Below are positions 19,901 to 27,925 of a DNA stretch of 64,000 nucleotides, piece after piece. Position 1 is the stretch's first letter, and every line of letters starts with the position of its first letter. The notes beneath the pieces were generated by a model. The model saw only the letters and a list, made by a program, of their open reading frames with translations. It made no database searches and was not told where the DNA came from. Source of the stretch: Actinoplanes sp. DH11 (lineage in GTDB: Bacteria > Actinomycetota > Actinomycetes > Mycobacteriales > Micromonosporaceae); NCBI RefSeq assembly GCF_020873875.1, contig NZ_JAHWGU010000002.1, positions 310,001-374,000 of the forward strand, in the 5' to 3' direction. The position numbers were made by a program, and so were the translations under genes.

Positions 19901-20882
19901 AGCACTGATCGACCGAGTGGGCCGGATTGTTGTCGTCCCCGGCCGTGTCCTCGTCGCAGCTGACGTACCGCCGCTCGATGTAACCCGGGGAGAACTCGAA
20001 GCCCTCCCCCAGCCAGGACGGCTGGTTGTTGGTCGCCGACGAGCGGCCGTCGACGCCGGATGACGAGTACGACAGCGACAGGCTCGGCTGGGGCCCGTTG
20101 ATGCCGGACGGGGTCCGCATCGGGTAGGTCCAATTGAAGTCACCGGTCGACCCGCCGGCCGACCAGCTCGACGACGCCGACAGCGGCGTGGCCGAGAAGT
20201 CGCCACCGGAGCCGGACGGCGCGGCCGCCAGTGCGACGAGCGCGGTCGCGCCGGCCGTGGGCGACTTCGTCACCGGGACCTCGGCGGTCACGGTCCGGGC
20301 GGACAGGTCGTTGCGCGAGGGCAGTGCGGTGGCGTCACAGCCGGCCTTGTCGGGCGTGGTCAGCGCGCAGCCGGGCAGGTGCCACAGTTTCAGCCGCGAG
20401 GCCCAGTCGCCGCCGTAGGCGTACTTGAACGCCGCATAGTCCATGGTGACCGACGCCGTGGTCGGTGTGCTCGCCTCGACCTCGGCGACCACACCGCCAC
20501 GCCACCGTTGCGGAACTGACTGCCGGTCGACGACGGTGGCGGTGACCGTCGTGGCGGCGGCTGCGGTCCGCTGGGACCGGCTGACCCCTGCGGGCGAGGT
20601 TGCGACTTTGCTGCCGGCGGCCGGCCAGACCGGCGCCGGAACCTGTGCCTCCGGCAACGGGGCGACGGGGCGCGGGATCCCCCGCACCTCACGCCCGTCG
20701 TTGTCGAGTTTCTCGACGGCCGGGCTCAGATGCACGTCCTCCGGGCCGGGCTTCGCCAGCGCCGGAGCTCCTACCAGGGATGAGGCGACGACTGCGCCGG
20801 CTGTGAGTGTGGCCAGGAACCCTAGGGTTCGCCGGGTTTCACCGATACGGCCGATGACCCACGGCCGGCGAGCACGCTTCAT
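13962..20882 (-). CDS. secreted Rhs/YD-repeat polymorphic toxin with Hint and ART-like tip
   Basis: A 2306-residue contact-type toxin. A Sec signal with a basic start and hydrophobic helix lies in the first ~45 residues. The body is YD/RHS repeats (many G-x-x-x-x-Y-x-Y-D-x-x-G-R units), ending in the Rhs core near 1755-1835 with R-Y-Y-S-F-N and S-D-P-T-G-L. A glycine-rich linker (about 1873-1901) and a hydrophobic segment (about 1930-1990) follow. A Hint module (about 2045-2190) begins C-K-G-H-S-F-V-P-G-T and ends V-L-V-H-N-C, consistent with self-cleavage. The tip (2192-2306) fits an R-S-E ADP-ribosyltransferase: Arg2197 in V-Y-R-A-L, Ser2235 in I-S-T-T-K, Glu2287 in D-Q-E-V-L. The tip DNA is much more AT-rich than the body. 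The ART assignment is by motif only. Confidence 0.93.
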   Translation of the reverse strand: MKRARRPWVIGRIGETRRTLGFLATLTAGAVVASSLVGAPALAKPGPEDVHLSPAVEKLDNDGREVRGIPRPVAPLPEAQVPAPVWPAAGSKVATSPAGVSRSQRTAAAATTVTATVVDRQSVPQRWRGGVVAEVEASTPTTASVTMDYAAFKYAYGGDWASRLKLWHLPGCALTTPDKAGCDATALPSRNDLSARTVTAEVPVTKSPTAGATALVALAAAPSGSGGDFSATPLSASSSWSAGGSTGDFNWTYPMRTPSGINGPQPSLSLSYSSSGVDGRSSATNNQPSWLGEGFEFSPGYIERRYVSCDEDTAGDDNNPAHSVDQCWRTDNAFLSFSGASSELIHEEGKGWHPLSENGSKVERLPGAGNDDANGEHWKVTTPDGTQYFFGRNSLPGQSSKTNSAWTLPVYSNHAGEPGHADTFSASRHTRAWRWNLDYVIDTNGNTLSYWYDTEENQYAAEGDESKNLPYVRGGTLSRIDYGTWERGADRSVTARAQVLFTTGDRCDSDCGTHDGKHWPDTPWDQECKLTATSCDNFSPTFWSTKRLAKVTTRIWDTRVSPAKWQDVDSYTLKHDFPPPEEGHQGGLWLSSIVHTGHAGGTITMPEVTLEPKPMANRVLTMNSAANYWNRLERIQTETGAVTQVHYSSTDCSAGNLPASPQNNTRLCYPVLGPDPDNPTGAPKVEWWHKYVVRMVSQTDVQIEGNHQSPTVNTHYTYEGTPAWHYADDDGLSKPKYKTWNQFRGYRTVATRVGDSNQTLTRTTYLRGMHGDRAGPSGGTRDVTVPASLGTETVYDEDQFAGMVREQTVYNGVDTHPVSTTVNVPWRSGAKATRTVNGDTATARYVNTRTTYTGTALGAGASRGWRVTSIENTFDEYGLLSEVQNNGDHAAGGDEKCTTTTYNRNTDKNLIALPSRVTTTALPCGTAPTAPEHVVDDALTFYDGATSAGTAPAKGNLTRTDLLNGWTAAGGTAWRTSGKATFDDFGRQETETDARGNTVTTKYLPATSLVTQKTQTTNLGWETTTDINPAWAAPTKIKDHNNRITEVTYDALGRTAAVWDPGWKRVLETTPPSTRFTYVFDAGRGSYPYVKTEKLNAAGGTDVSYAIYDGLLRPRQSQSAAVKGGADNGAGRVVTDTHYDAWGRAYMAFGAHTEPGAPSGTLWWEPEWSVFKQDVSVFDRAGRIVESIFRAGDGVTNLVDKWRTTTTYEGDRITVVPPKGGTPTTTITDALGRTSELRQYTTAAGIGGAHQSTWYEHNAKDQLTKVTDHLKNEWAYTYDILGRQIQAVDPDSGTTKNEYDQFGDLIKTTDGRGEVLAYDYDDLGRKLAVYDDSVVAANKRAEWKYDTLANGTVSRGSLTQSIRYDIAADGTRQPYKWQALLINSRNQVTGDQWNIPPNETGLGGTYVYSHGFSSYNGSPTTLAYPAGGGQVTETVTTKYGADHGLPTGMETNLPNVNTYVTAQTYTGFGEPSTTQMWTSGGEYTEQSFDYETDTRRLKNVQVKPSKAAGNVVNRTYSYQPSGNIESITDAPKVGQADKQCFAYDGLSRLASAWTPASTASCGTAPTVATLAGPAPYWIDWTVNEIGNRTSETTHTAAGDTVRTYTSPASGKGSVRPHAVTSMTTKLAGQTTSTASNYTYDLGGNTKTRPGQTLTWDSEGRLAKVVEGTKTTTNLYDADGTRLIRRDSTGTTLYLPGMELRRTVSGTTSSVAGIRYYSFNGAVIASRTTAVNGLTWLFTDHQGTQQTAVNAASQQVTSRRQTPYGGVRGTNAAWPNPKGFVGGDTEPTGLTHIGARQYDNVLGRFISVDPIQDLTDPQQWNAYAYANNSPITMSDPTGLRGDDLFYGPTGAQQMEQPGVTGGTSNIPDTGGSPNGGGGNGGGNGGGGGGGGASGGGGGGGGAQAVHAPPKKEGFWQRASRWGSQNLNNIIGVGVGIATFTTCTALTAGAGTLGCMAVAGAAGTMTTDYLDGNIHSANDLAKSAIVGGITGVLGVPLAAADMVTQSQAVVDNIKEGDYLEAAGHGALGALDAVSVVAGGRGFAKASCKGHSFVPGTLVLMGDGTTKPIEDIEVGDQVTATDPETGKTRAEPVTELHNNLDEKFVDLTVTLPSGASAVVQTTHNHPFWDRTTRQWTDADSLKTGHQLQTTESAPVTVAGKRTFTGSQWMRDLTVANVHTYYVLAGTTPVLVHNCGGIVYRALAKGEDPSVGLFARDPAAVGVSPLSHVAGKKATPWISTTKSRSVAFDKYDQGYGVVAIDTRMAMRVEDISNGPFPSSRRHSSYARKDQEVLIFQNVPPEAIVGHWPGR

Positions 20883-20939
20883 GGAACTACCGATCTCCTA
20901 CGGTTGGGGAACGCAAGGCGAGGGGGAAGTGCTCGGTGA

Positions 20940-23900
20940 CTACGGCCGTTTGTCCGGCAGGTTCTTGACCTCGGTCTCCGTCTTCGTGCCCTGGAAGACC
21001 ATGACGTCGTCGATGCCGCCCTGCCAGAGATCCGCGTATTGCGGTGTGCCGTTGTCACCGGTCCACCAGGCCGCGCCGACGGTGAGCGGGCCCGCGGCGT
21101 TCCACGGCGTGGTGAACGCGACCTCGCCCTGCTTCGCTTTGCCGACGTAGAGGGCGAGGGTCTGCCGGTTGGCGTCGAACACCGCGGTCAGGCGGACCCA
21201 GGAGCCGGTTGCCGTGCTGGTCAGCGCGGCTTTGCCCTTGACCTCGACGTTTACCTCGCCGAGGTCGTCGTCCTTGGACTTCATCATGACGGCCCACCGG
21301 GTCTCGTATCCGCCGGTGATCGCATAGCGACGCGGGCCCAGGTAGAACGCGGACTGCTCGACGCCCCGCTGGCCGAGGGCCGTCATGGTCCGGTCGAGCC
21401 GGTCGGGTTGGACGAACGCCGTGACAGTGAACGACTGGTCGGTCCGCAGCACCGGCGTGTTCTGCCAGATCTGCTTGCCGGTGTCGTCGATGGTGCCGGT
21501 GTTGCGCTGGGTGACGCCGTACTCCACCGTCGGCGGGCCGGTCGTGTCCTCCGGGTCGTCGGGCACGGGTGGCGCCGGGTAGGTGTTGAAGTCCGCCCAC
21601 GGGTTGGAGTCACGCACGATGTTGACACCGAGGGTCGTGGTGAGCCGCCGGTCGAACGCGCTACCGTCGGGCGCCTTGCATCCCTCTTCGGCCTGCAGGC
21701 TGATACAGGGCTGGCCGGCGGAGAAGTCCCAGCGGCCGACCTCGATCGGGGTCATGATGCCGGCCAGGTAGGGAGCGTTCTTGGTGTCCAGGGTCTGCCG
21801 GATGGTGACGTCCTCTTCGGTGATCGCCCGGTCGAAGATCTGGACGTCGGCGACGCTGCCGGCGACCGGCTCCACCCAGCGGGTGGAGGTGTACTTGCGG
21901 TTGCCGATGCGCACCGGCCCGTTCGCGGTCCATCCGGCCACCACGGTCTTGGTCGCCTTCACCACGCCACCGATACGGATGGACATGGTGCCCGACCCCC
22001 GGTCGTAGATTCCCGCCACGTGGGTCCATCTGTTCGCCACTGCCGAATCGACCCCGCAGACGATGCGGGCCTCGGTGGTCGCATCCACGTCCGCGGGACG
22101 CAGGGTGAAGCAGAAGGAGTTGTCGACGACGCCGTCGCCGTCGTAGTCCTCGACGCGCGACTGCAACTGGAAGCGGGAGGTGAAGTCGCCGTCCTGCGAC
22201 ACGAAGGTCTGCGGGGCGGTGCCGATACTGTCCAGGCGCACCCACGCGGCGACCGAGAAACTCTCCGCCGTGTTGACCACCTTGCCGCTGGTGGTCAACG
22301 GCCCGTTGCCCGGCAGGTCGAGGCTCTTGCCGTCGACCAGACGCTGGTTCGCCTCCCACTTCGGTGTGCCGGCCAATGACGTCGTGACACCGTCGTAGGT
22401 CTGGGTGTCGACCAGGGCGGCCTCCGGGCTCAGACCCGGGTAGGTCTCCAACGCCCACCGCGCCTTCGCCGCCGACGGCGGCAACGCCTCGAAGTCGTAC
22501 GAACCGTCGGCCACGTTGCCGGTGGTGTCCACCGCGACGAGTTCGAGAGTGTTCAGGCCCCACTTCGGCGCGCTGAGCCAGACCTCGGCCTTCGTGGTGA
22601 CGGTGCCGTTGGACTGGGTGACCTGCTGAGCGGCCACCTCGTTGACCGCGGTGACCCAGCCGTACCGGAAGGTCTTCACATCCGACGAGGTCGAGGTGAT
22701 CGTGAACTTGGTGCGCTTGCCCGGTTCACCGGTTCCGGTGGCCGTGACATTCTGCGGAACCTTGGTGTCGATCCGGAACTGGCACCAGTTGGATTCCGGA
22801 CTGTCCTTGAAGTAGGTGTCCCGCGTCCTGACCTGGAACCTGTAGGTCTTGTCGCCCGCCACGGTGATCTCCGCGGCATCGGCACGGTTGCCCGGGGCGG
22901 CTTTGCCGGTCTGGTTGGTGTTGGCCGGGCCACCGATGGAGGTCCAGGTGGTCCCGTCCAGCCGCTGCAGCTTCCACGACACGACGAGGTTCTGGCCGTC
23001 GTCGTCGATGACGTTCGCCGCGAATTTCGGCTTGGTGGTACCGATCGTGATGGGGCTGTTGCAGCTGACCCCGTTGACAGACAACGGGCCGGGTTTGCCG
23101 GGCAGCGTGTCGTAGTCGACGTAGAGCCTCGCGTCATTGGGGAAGAACTTCTTCCAGCGGCTCTGGCTGTCCTCGTACTCGTGTGAGGCGTTGCCCGCGC
23201 TGAAGGCCACCGTGACGCTCTGGTAGCCGCCCTCGGCGATCTCGCGCATCAGCGAGGTGATCGGCCCGGTGTTGTCCGCGTCCTTGAAGTTCACCGTCAT
23301 GTCGCCCTGGGGCGAGTCCGGACAGCCGGCACCCTCGTTCGCGTGGGACGACCCCGACGACAGATGCTTGAGCAGGGTCGCGTTCGACCACCCGACCCGT
23401 GGTGTCGCGTTGATCGTTTTGGAGTGGAACATGTGCGTCCACGTGTCGTCGCACGACCAGGTGTGGTCGACCTTCATCTCCACGTACGCCCGCTCGACCC
23501 ACTTGTCGTCCAGCCCGGAGGTGGGGAACTGGAAGTGCGAGCGGTAGATCCGGCCGTCGTCGGGGCTCAGACCGACCCGGGCACGCGACGTGTCGCCGTT
23601 GCTGGCGTTGCCGTTGTTCGCGTACGCCCACTTGTTCTTGAAGGGCGTCCACATCGGGTCGATGTAGAGCGGGAACTCGGCGTCCGCCAGCAGCTGCGGG
23701 TCCGGGCGCAGCAGCAGGTCGCCGCCGCCGTTGATGCTGGTGGCGATCGGGGCCACCTCCGCGCCGTCGCCGGGCCCCTCCGCCGTGGAGGGGTCGGCAC
23801 TCACCGCGACGCCGGCCTGCCGCGCCGAGCCGGTCGAGCGCGCGGCAGCGGTCGCCGGCGCGGCCTTCGCCGAATCCCACATCACCGGGGCCGGGGCGGT

Positions 23901-24611
23901 CGCGAGCGAAACACCGTCGACGACCGCGTTCAAGGACCCGTCACTCGCGGCGCTGACCGTCGCGTCACCACCCAGTTCGAACTTGATCTCGCGAAGAGCC
24001 TCTTTCGAGGCGGCTTTCGCCGTCTTGACCACCAGGACGTGCGAGAAGCCTTCATGAGTGGCACGGACGACCAGGTCGACGTCCGGGAGCACATTGGGAT
24101 AGATCGCCGACTCCTCGGTCACGGACGGCGGCGGCAGCGTCCCGTTCGGCCAGGTCACGGTCAGCTTCTTCCCGGCGCGGACCAGCGTCGCCATCGGACC
24201 GGGACCGCCGGCGGAGAAGCGCACATCCGCGATCGAGGCCTTCGGGCGCAACGTCCCGTCATCGCCCGGCGTCAACGACAGGTCGATCGAGTCCCAGGTG
24301 CCGTCCGCGCGCTGGACACGCTGCGGGACGACCGCGGATTCGAGCAGCATGCGGCCGTCCGGCTGCGCGAGGACACGCGTGAACTCGGTGCGCTGGGACT
24401 CGTCCTCCACCTGCGAACCGGTGGCGACGGCAAGCCGCGACGCCGAAAGCTCGTTGGGGGCGGTCCGCGGCGCGGGAAGCATGGGAGCCGGTGCTGCGTG
24501 TGCGGTGTACGGCACGGCCACCGCTGCGGTAACCGTCAGAGCCGATGCGGCGACAATCGGCATGAGTGGGGTAAAACGGACACGTTTGAACAGCGCGTTC
24601 ATGCGCAACAC
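20940..24611 (-). CDS. secreted LamG-fold protein paired with the Rhs toxin
   Basis: A 1223-residue exported protein. An N-terminal signal (basic start, then hydrophobic A-A-S-A-L-T-V-T-A-A-V-A-V) ends near A-H-A-A-P. The middle is beta-rich with a DNRLRE-like region about 310-500 (F-P-L-Y-I-D-P then F-Q-F-P-T-S-G-L) and a fibronectin-like part. Two concanavalin/LamG jellyroll domains follow at about 740-950 and 1075-1215, with typical F-S-V-A-A-W-V-R and W-T-H-V-A-G-I-Y-D segments. It ends 57 bases before the Rhs start on the same strand, so both are probably one transcript. Such LamG proteins often precede Rhs proteins in actinomycetes; a surface adhesin or carrier role is inference. GTG at 24611 or ATG at 24602 are both possible starts. 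Confidence 0.85.
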   Translation of the reverse strand: MLRMNALFKRVRFTPLMPIVAASALTVTAAVAVPYTAHAAPAPMLPAPRTAPNELSASRLAVATGSQVEDESQRTEFTRVLAQPDGRMLLESAVVPQRVQRADGTWDSIDLSLTPGDDGTLRPKASIADVRFSAGGPGPMATLVRAGKKLTVTWPNGTLPPPSVTEESAIYPNVLPDVDLVVRATHEGFSHVLVVKTAKAASKEALREIKFELGGDATVSAASDGSLNAVVDGVSLATAPAPVMWDSAKAAPATAAARSTGSARQAGVAVSADPSTAEGPGDGAEVAPIATSINGGGDLLLRPDPQLLADAEFPLYIDPMWTPFKNKWAYANNGNASNGDTSRARVGLSPDDGRIYRSHFQFPTSGLDDKWVERAYVEMKVDHTWSCDDTWTHMFHSKTINATPRVGWSNATLLKHLSSGSSHANEGAGCPDSPQGDMTVNFKDADNTGPITSLMREIAEGGYQSVTVAFSAGNASHEYEDSQSRWKKFFPNDARLYVDYDTLPGKPGPLSVNGVSCNSPITIGTTKPKFAANVIDDDGQNLVVSWKLQRLDGTTWTSIGGPANTNQTGKAAPGNRADAAEITVAGDKTYRFQVRTRDTYFKDSPESNWCQFRIDTKVPQNVTATGTGEPGKRTKFTITSTSSDVKTFRYGWVTAVNEVAAQQVTQSNGTVTTKAEVWLSAPKWGLNTLELVAVDTTGNVADGSYDFEALPPSAAKARWALETYPGLSPEAALVDTQTYDGVTTSLAGTPKWEANQRLVDGKSLDLPGNGPLTTSGKVVNTAESFSVAAWVRLDSIGTAPQTFVSQDGDFTSRFQLQSRVEDYDGDGVVDNSFCFTLRPADVDATTEARIVCGVDSAVANRWTHVAGIYDRGSGTMSIRIGGVVKATKTVVAGWTANGPVRIGNRKYTSTRWVEPVAGSVADVQIFDRAITEEDVTIRQTLDTKNAPYLAGIMTPIEVGRWDFSAGQPCISLQAEEGCKAPDGSAFDRRLTTTLGVNIVRDSNPWADFNTYPAPPVPDDPEDTTGPPTVEYGVTQRNTGTIDDTGKQIWQNTPVLRTDQSFTVTAFVQPDRLDRTMTALGQRGVEQSAFYLGPRRYAITGGYETRWAVMMKSKDDDLGEVNVEVKGKAALTSTATGSWVRLTAVFDANRQTLALYVGKAKQGEVAFTTPWNAAGPLTVGAAWWTGDNGTPQYADLWQGGIDDVMVFQGTKTETEVKNLPDKRP

Positions 24612-24958
24612 CGACGGAGTCCCCCGTATTGAGCTGGGTCAGTGCCGAGGAACGCTAAGCCCGCTCATGCCGAGCTGTAAAGATCATGAACTTCAGATTT
24701 CCGGGATTGGAAGTCACCTCGGCGGGGTATCGAAGTTTCTCTTGAACCCGCCCCGCACCATCCACTGTGATCATCAGTGCTGGTGAATGCCGCTGCTGGC
24801 ATCGCGACGGCGAGCCGTGCACTCGCGGCGCCGCAACACAACGTGTGACAAACACAACTCAGCGTCAGTCAGGACGCTGGCGGCGTTACCTCAGCGTGAT
24901 CGACGCGCGGCGTACCGCTCACGTAGATTCCTCCCGCCCCGACTCGTGCCGATCCCCT
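24612..24958. other. divergent promoter region of the LamG-Rhs operon
   Basis: No gene is supported in these 347 bases. The part near 24680-24780 is relatively AT-rich and should hold the outward promoters for the LamG-Rhs operon (left) and the small membrane protein gene (right). An imperfect dyad with CACTG and CAGTG ends around TGATCA lies at 24763-24779. I could not fix a -10/-35 pair. Confidence 0.35.
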
Positions 24959-25354
24959 GTGAGCACCCCTATGCCTCGACTGACTTTGGACCTGCGGCAC
25001 CCCACCGGCGGGTTCCTCTACAAACTCACCGGACCCCGGGTCCTGATCGACGGCACCGCGCAGCCCGTCGGTGCCTGGGGAACTCACGCCGTCGACGTCG
25101 CCGCCGGGCCGCACCGCGTGGAGGTCCACGTGCCGTACGTCCTCCCCCGCAAGGCCGGCCGCGCCACCGCCGAGGTCACCGTTCCCGAGCAGGGACTCGC
25201 GCTCGAATACATGGCGCCCACGGTCGTCTTCGCGAAGGGCTCCCTGGGTCCGCAAGGCCAGCAGAAGTCGCCGGGCTTCAAGGCAGTGCACGCCTTCAAC
25301 ATCGCCGCGGTGGTGCTGGTGGTGGCGTACTTCGCGTCGAGAAGCTTCTCCTGA
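24959..25354 (+). CDS. small protein with a C-terminal membrane anchor
   Basis: A protein of about 131 residues. The N-terminal ~100 residues are a beta-rich domain (L-T-L-D-L-R-H-P-T-G-G-F-L-Y-K-L, then V-L-I-D-G and H-R-V-E-V-H-V-P-Y) that looks like a small immunoglobulin-like or PEGA-like fold. A single hydrophobic helix (F-N-I-A-A-V-V-L-V-V-A-Y-F) lies at the end, giving a tail-anchored topology. The start may be GTG 24959 or ATG 24971, which share the frame. It is divergent from the LamG-Rhs operon and has no co-directional close partner. Function unknown. Confidence 0.7.
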   Translation: MSTPMPRLTLDLRHPTGGFLYKLTGPRVLIDGTAQPVGAWGTHAVDVAAGPHRVEVHVPYVLPRKAGRATAEVTVPEQGLALEYMAPTVVFAKGSLGPQGQQKSPGFKAVHAFNIAAVVLVVAYFASRSFS

Positions 25355-25550
25355 GACACCCCTCCGGGCATGACGACAGCCGGCCCCGGACACGGGATCA
25401 TGGCGGCGTGCGGCTGGGCCCTGTGGTCGGGGCCGGGCGTCGCGACGGTGGTGGCCGTGGCGGCGTGACGACCGAAAACGACCATGCCAGGTTGCTGCGC
25501 CGCTGGCTGGCCGGCTGCGGGCACCGTACGCCGGGAGGGTTTGATCTTTG

Positions 25551-27083
25551 GTGACCGGGAACTTGCGCAGCATGAGATCCCGCCGCGGGCCCGCCGCCAC
25601 GAGTCGCCATGCCCACCGTCTCACGCGCGTCGACCGCTCTCTGCCGCAGGCGGTCGGGGAGCCGGTGCGGGCGGTGGTGGTCGGTGGCGGGATCGCGGGG
25701 GTGACGTCGGCGCTGCTGCTCGCGGAGCGCGGGGTGGCGGTGACCCTGCTGGAACGTGACGAGCAGCTCGGTGGCCGGCTCGCGGCGTGGCCCAAGCGGC
25801 TGGCGGACGGGTCCACGCAGATGGTGGACCACGGGTTTCACGCTTTCTTCCGGCAGTACTACAACTGGCGCAACATTCTGCGCCGCATCGATCCGGCGCT
25901 GTCGTTCCTGCGCCCGGCCGAGCACTATCCCGTGGTGTCGCGGGCCTGGCCGGACGAGGACTTCGGCGGTCTGCCGGGCCGGCCGCCGTGGAGCCTGCTC
26001 GCGTTGATCGCGCGGTCGCCCAGTCTGCGGTTGCGGGAGATGCGCGACGTGGACGGTCCGGCCGCGACGGCGTTGCTGAAGTATTCGCGGGCGCAGACGT
26101 ACCGGGAGTTCGACACGATGTCGGCGGCGGACTACCTGGACCGGCTCGCCATGCCCGACCGGGCCCGGGCGCTGCTGTTCGACGTGTTCGCCCACTCGTT
26201 CTTCAACCACGCGGCGGAGATGTCGGCCGCCGAAATGATCATGCAGTTCCACTTCTACTTCCTGCGCAACGCCGAAGGGCTGGCCTTCGACGCGCCGGAC
26301 GACGACTACCAGACGTCGATCTGGACGCCGCTGTGCGAGCGGCTGCAGAAGCTCGGCGCGGACATCCGCACCGGCGCCGCCGTCGACCGGATCGAACCGG
26401 GCTGGACGGTCACCCTCACCGGTGGCGCCCAGGTCCGGGCCGACCACGTCGTCCTGGCCACCGATCCGGCCTCCGCGCGCCGCATCGTCGCCGGTTCCCC
26501 CGGCCTGACCGGCACGGCGCCGCGTCTGGCGAGCGGGATGGAGACGGTACGGACCACCGCCCCGTACGCGGTGAGCCGGATCTGGACCGACCGGGACGTC
26601 GCCGCCGATCGTGCGATCTTCAGCAGTGTCGCCCGCGAACCGCTGCTGGACTCGGTGAGCCTGTTCCACCGCCTCGAACGCGGATCGGCCCGATGGTCGC
26701 GGGACACCGGCGGCGCGGTGGTGGAACTGCACGCCTACGCCGCGGACGACGGCCTCGACGCCGAGGGCGCGACCCGTGACATGTGGTCGGAGCTGACCGC
26801 GATCTGGCCGGAGACGAAGACTCTGCGGGCGGTCGACAGCGACACCCGGATCGGGTACGACGCCCCCGCGTTCGATGTGGGCAGCGACGCCACCCGGCCG
26901 GGCGTGACCACCGACGCCGACGGGTTGTACCTGGCCGGGGACTGGGTCCGGATGCCGTTCCCGTGCGCCCTGATGGAGCGGTCGGCCGCGTCGGCGGCGA
27001 TGGCCGTCAATGCGATCCTGAGCCGGCACGGGGTGCGCCCGGTGCAGGTGTACTCGGTTCCGCCACGAGGCCTGCTGGCCTGA
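25551..27083 (+). CDS. FAD-dependent carotenoid oxidoreductase, CrtU-like
   Basis: A flavoprotein of about 510 residues with the dinucleotide motif V-V-G-G-G-I-A-G at about 43-50. The segments G-F-H-A-F-F-R-Q-Y-Y-N, H-S-F-F-N-H, E-M-S-A-A-E-M and Y-F-L-R-N-A-E-G-L strongly resemble actinobacterial CrtU, the beta-carotene desaturase/methyltransferase that makes aromatic end groups (isorenieratene). The length also fits. It ends with L-Y-L-A-G-D-W-V, the usual C-terminal FAD contact. No other carotenoid gene is in the window, so it may act on carotenoids made elsewhere or have another substrate. GTG 25551 follows GGGAGGG; ATG 25572 is an alternative. Its stop abuts the convergent glycosylase stop. 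Confidence 0.75.
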   Translation: MTGNLRSMRSRRGPAATSRHAHRLTRVDRSLPQAVGEPVRAVVVGGGIAGVTSALLLAERGVAVTLLERDEQLGGRLAAWPKRLADGSTQMVDHGFHAFFRQYYNWRNILRRIDPALSFLRPAEHYPVVSRAWPDEDFGGLPGRPPWSLLALIARSPSLRLREMRDVDGPAATALLKYSRAQTYREFDTMSAADYLDRLAMPDRARALLFDVFAHSFFNHAAEMSAAEMIMQFHFYFLRNAEGLAFDAPDDDYQTSIWTPLCERLQKLGADIRTGAAVDRIEPGWTVTLTGGAQVRADHVVLATDPASARRIVAGSPGLTGTAPRLASGMETVRTTAPYAVSRIWTDRDVAADRAIFSSVAREPLLDSVSLFHRLERGSARWSRDTGGAVVELHAYAADDGLDAEGATRDMWSELTAIWPETKTLRAVDSDTRIGYDAPAFDVGSDATRPGVTTDADGLYLAGDWVRMPFPCALMERSAASAAMAVNAILSRHGVRPVQVYSVPPRGLLA

Positions 27084-27803
27084 TCAAGGCAGCCTGCCTG
27101 CGCGGTCTGGGCGGCGAGTCAGGAAGGCGGTGCCGGCGGCCCGGCGATCTCGGCGGCCCGGCGGAGCACGGCGGAGCACGGGTTCGGTCAACCGGCCGGT
27201 CCGGGTGTTCTGGGGACTCGGGTGATAGCAGCCGAGCAGGAGCCGGCCACCGCCGGCCGGGTGTTCGCGACCATGGCCGAACGGCGGCCGGGGCCGGAGC
27301 CCGGCCCAGGCCGCGGCGGCGTTCCAGGCCAGCGCGCCGAGACAGACGATGACGCGTACGCCGGTGAGCAGTTCCAGCTCCGCGTCCAGGTAGCGGGCGC
27401 ATTCCCGGCGCTCGTCGCCGGTGGGCCGGTCCTTCGGTGGCGCGCAGCGCACCGCCGAGGCCATCCAGGCCCGGTGCAGCAGCAGCCCGTCGTCCCGGTG
27501 GGTCGAGGCAGGCCGGTTCGCGAGGCCGTTGCGGTACATCGCGGCGACCAGCCAGTCCGCGGTGGCGTTGCCTGTGAAGGCCCGCCCGGTGCGGTTGCCG
27601 CCGTGCGCCGAGGTGGCCAGGCCGAGCACGTAGATCCGGGCTTCGGGATCCCCGAACCCGGGCACCGGCCTGGCCCAGTAGTCCTGCCCGGCGAAGGCCG
27701 GTTTGGGGTGCGCGGCCGCGTGCTCCCGGAAGGCGACCAGGCGCGGGCACCGCCGGCAGCCGATCACCTGCCGCTCGAGCGCGGCGAGTTGCTCCGCGGA
27801 CAC
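27084..27803 (-). CDS. uracil-DNA glycosylase, family 5 (UDGb-like), altered C-terminus
   Basis: This base-excision enzyme removes uracil and related lesions from DNA. It has the N-terminal cluster C-R-R-C-P typical of iron-sulfur UDGs, motif G-L-A-T-S-A-H-G-G-N-R-T-G-R-A-F-T-G (family 5 style, lacking the Asp or Asn activator of family 4) and the C-terminal H-P-S-P-Q-N. The GTG start at 27803 has a weak ribosome site. The last ~35 residues look wrong: a perfect 10-base tandem duplication (27161-27180) shifts the frame, and removing one unit would give L-R-R-A-A-E-I-A-G and a stop at 27119-27121. The catalytic core lies before the shift, so it may still be active. Confidence 0.9.
   Translation of the reverse strand: MSAEQLAALERQVIGCRRCPRLVAFREHAAAHPKPAFAGQDYWARPVPGFGDPEARIYVLGLATSAHGGNRTGRAFTGNATADWLVAAMYRNGLANRPASTHRDDGLLLHRAWMASAVRCAPPKDRPTGDERRECARYLDAELELLTGVRVIVCLGALAWNAAAAWAGLRPRPPFGHGREHPAGGGRLLLGCYHPSPQNTRTGRLTEPVLRRAPPGRRDRRAAGTAFLTRRPDRAGRLP
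27161..27180. repeat. 10-bp tandem duplication in the glycosylase gene
   Basis: GCGGAGCACG occurs twice in direct succession inside the 3' end of the uracil-DNA glycosylase gene. With one copy the gene would end in a more typical C-terminus about 35 bases earlier, so the duplication is likely recent, or a sequencing error. Confidence 0.8.
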
Positions 27804-27925
27804 CTGTCAGCCGGCGGTCGTCACGTCTGCGGTCATGGCCGGAACCTTACAACTGAGAACTCGCCGGTGTCAGGCGCGCGGTCGCCCGCGCGGAAGGTGA
27901 GCCGGCGCTGTATCTCGGTCGCTGT

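Noticed and set aside
17076..20063. A 995-codon frame opposite the Rhs gene
   Set aside because: Val/Gly/Arg-rich shadow with no recognisable fold, no ribosome site and an Rhs gene on the other strand.
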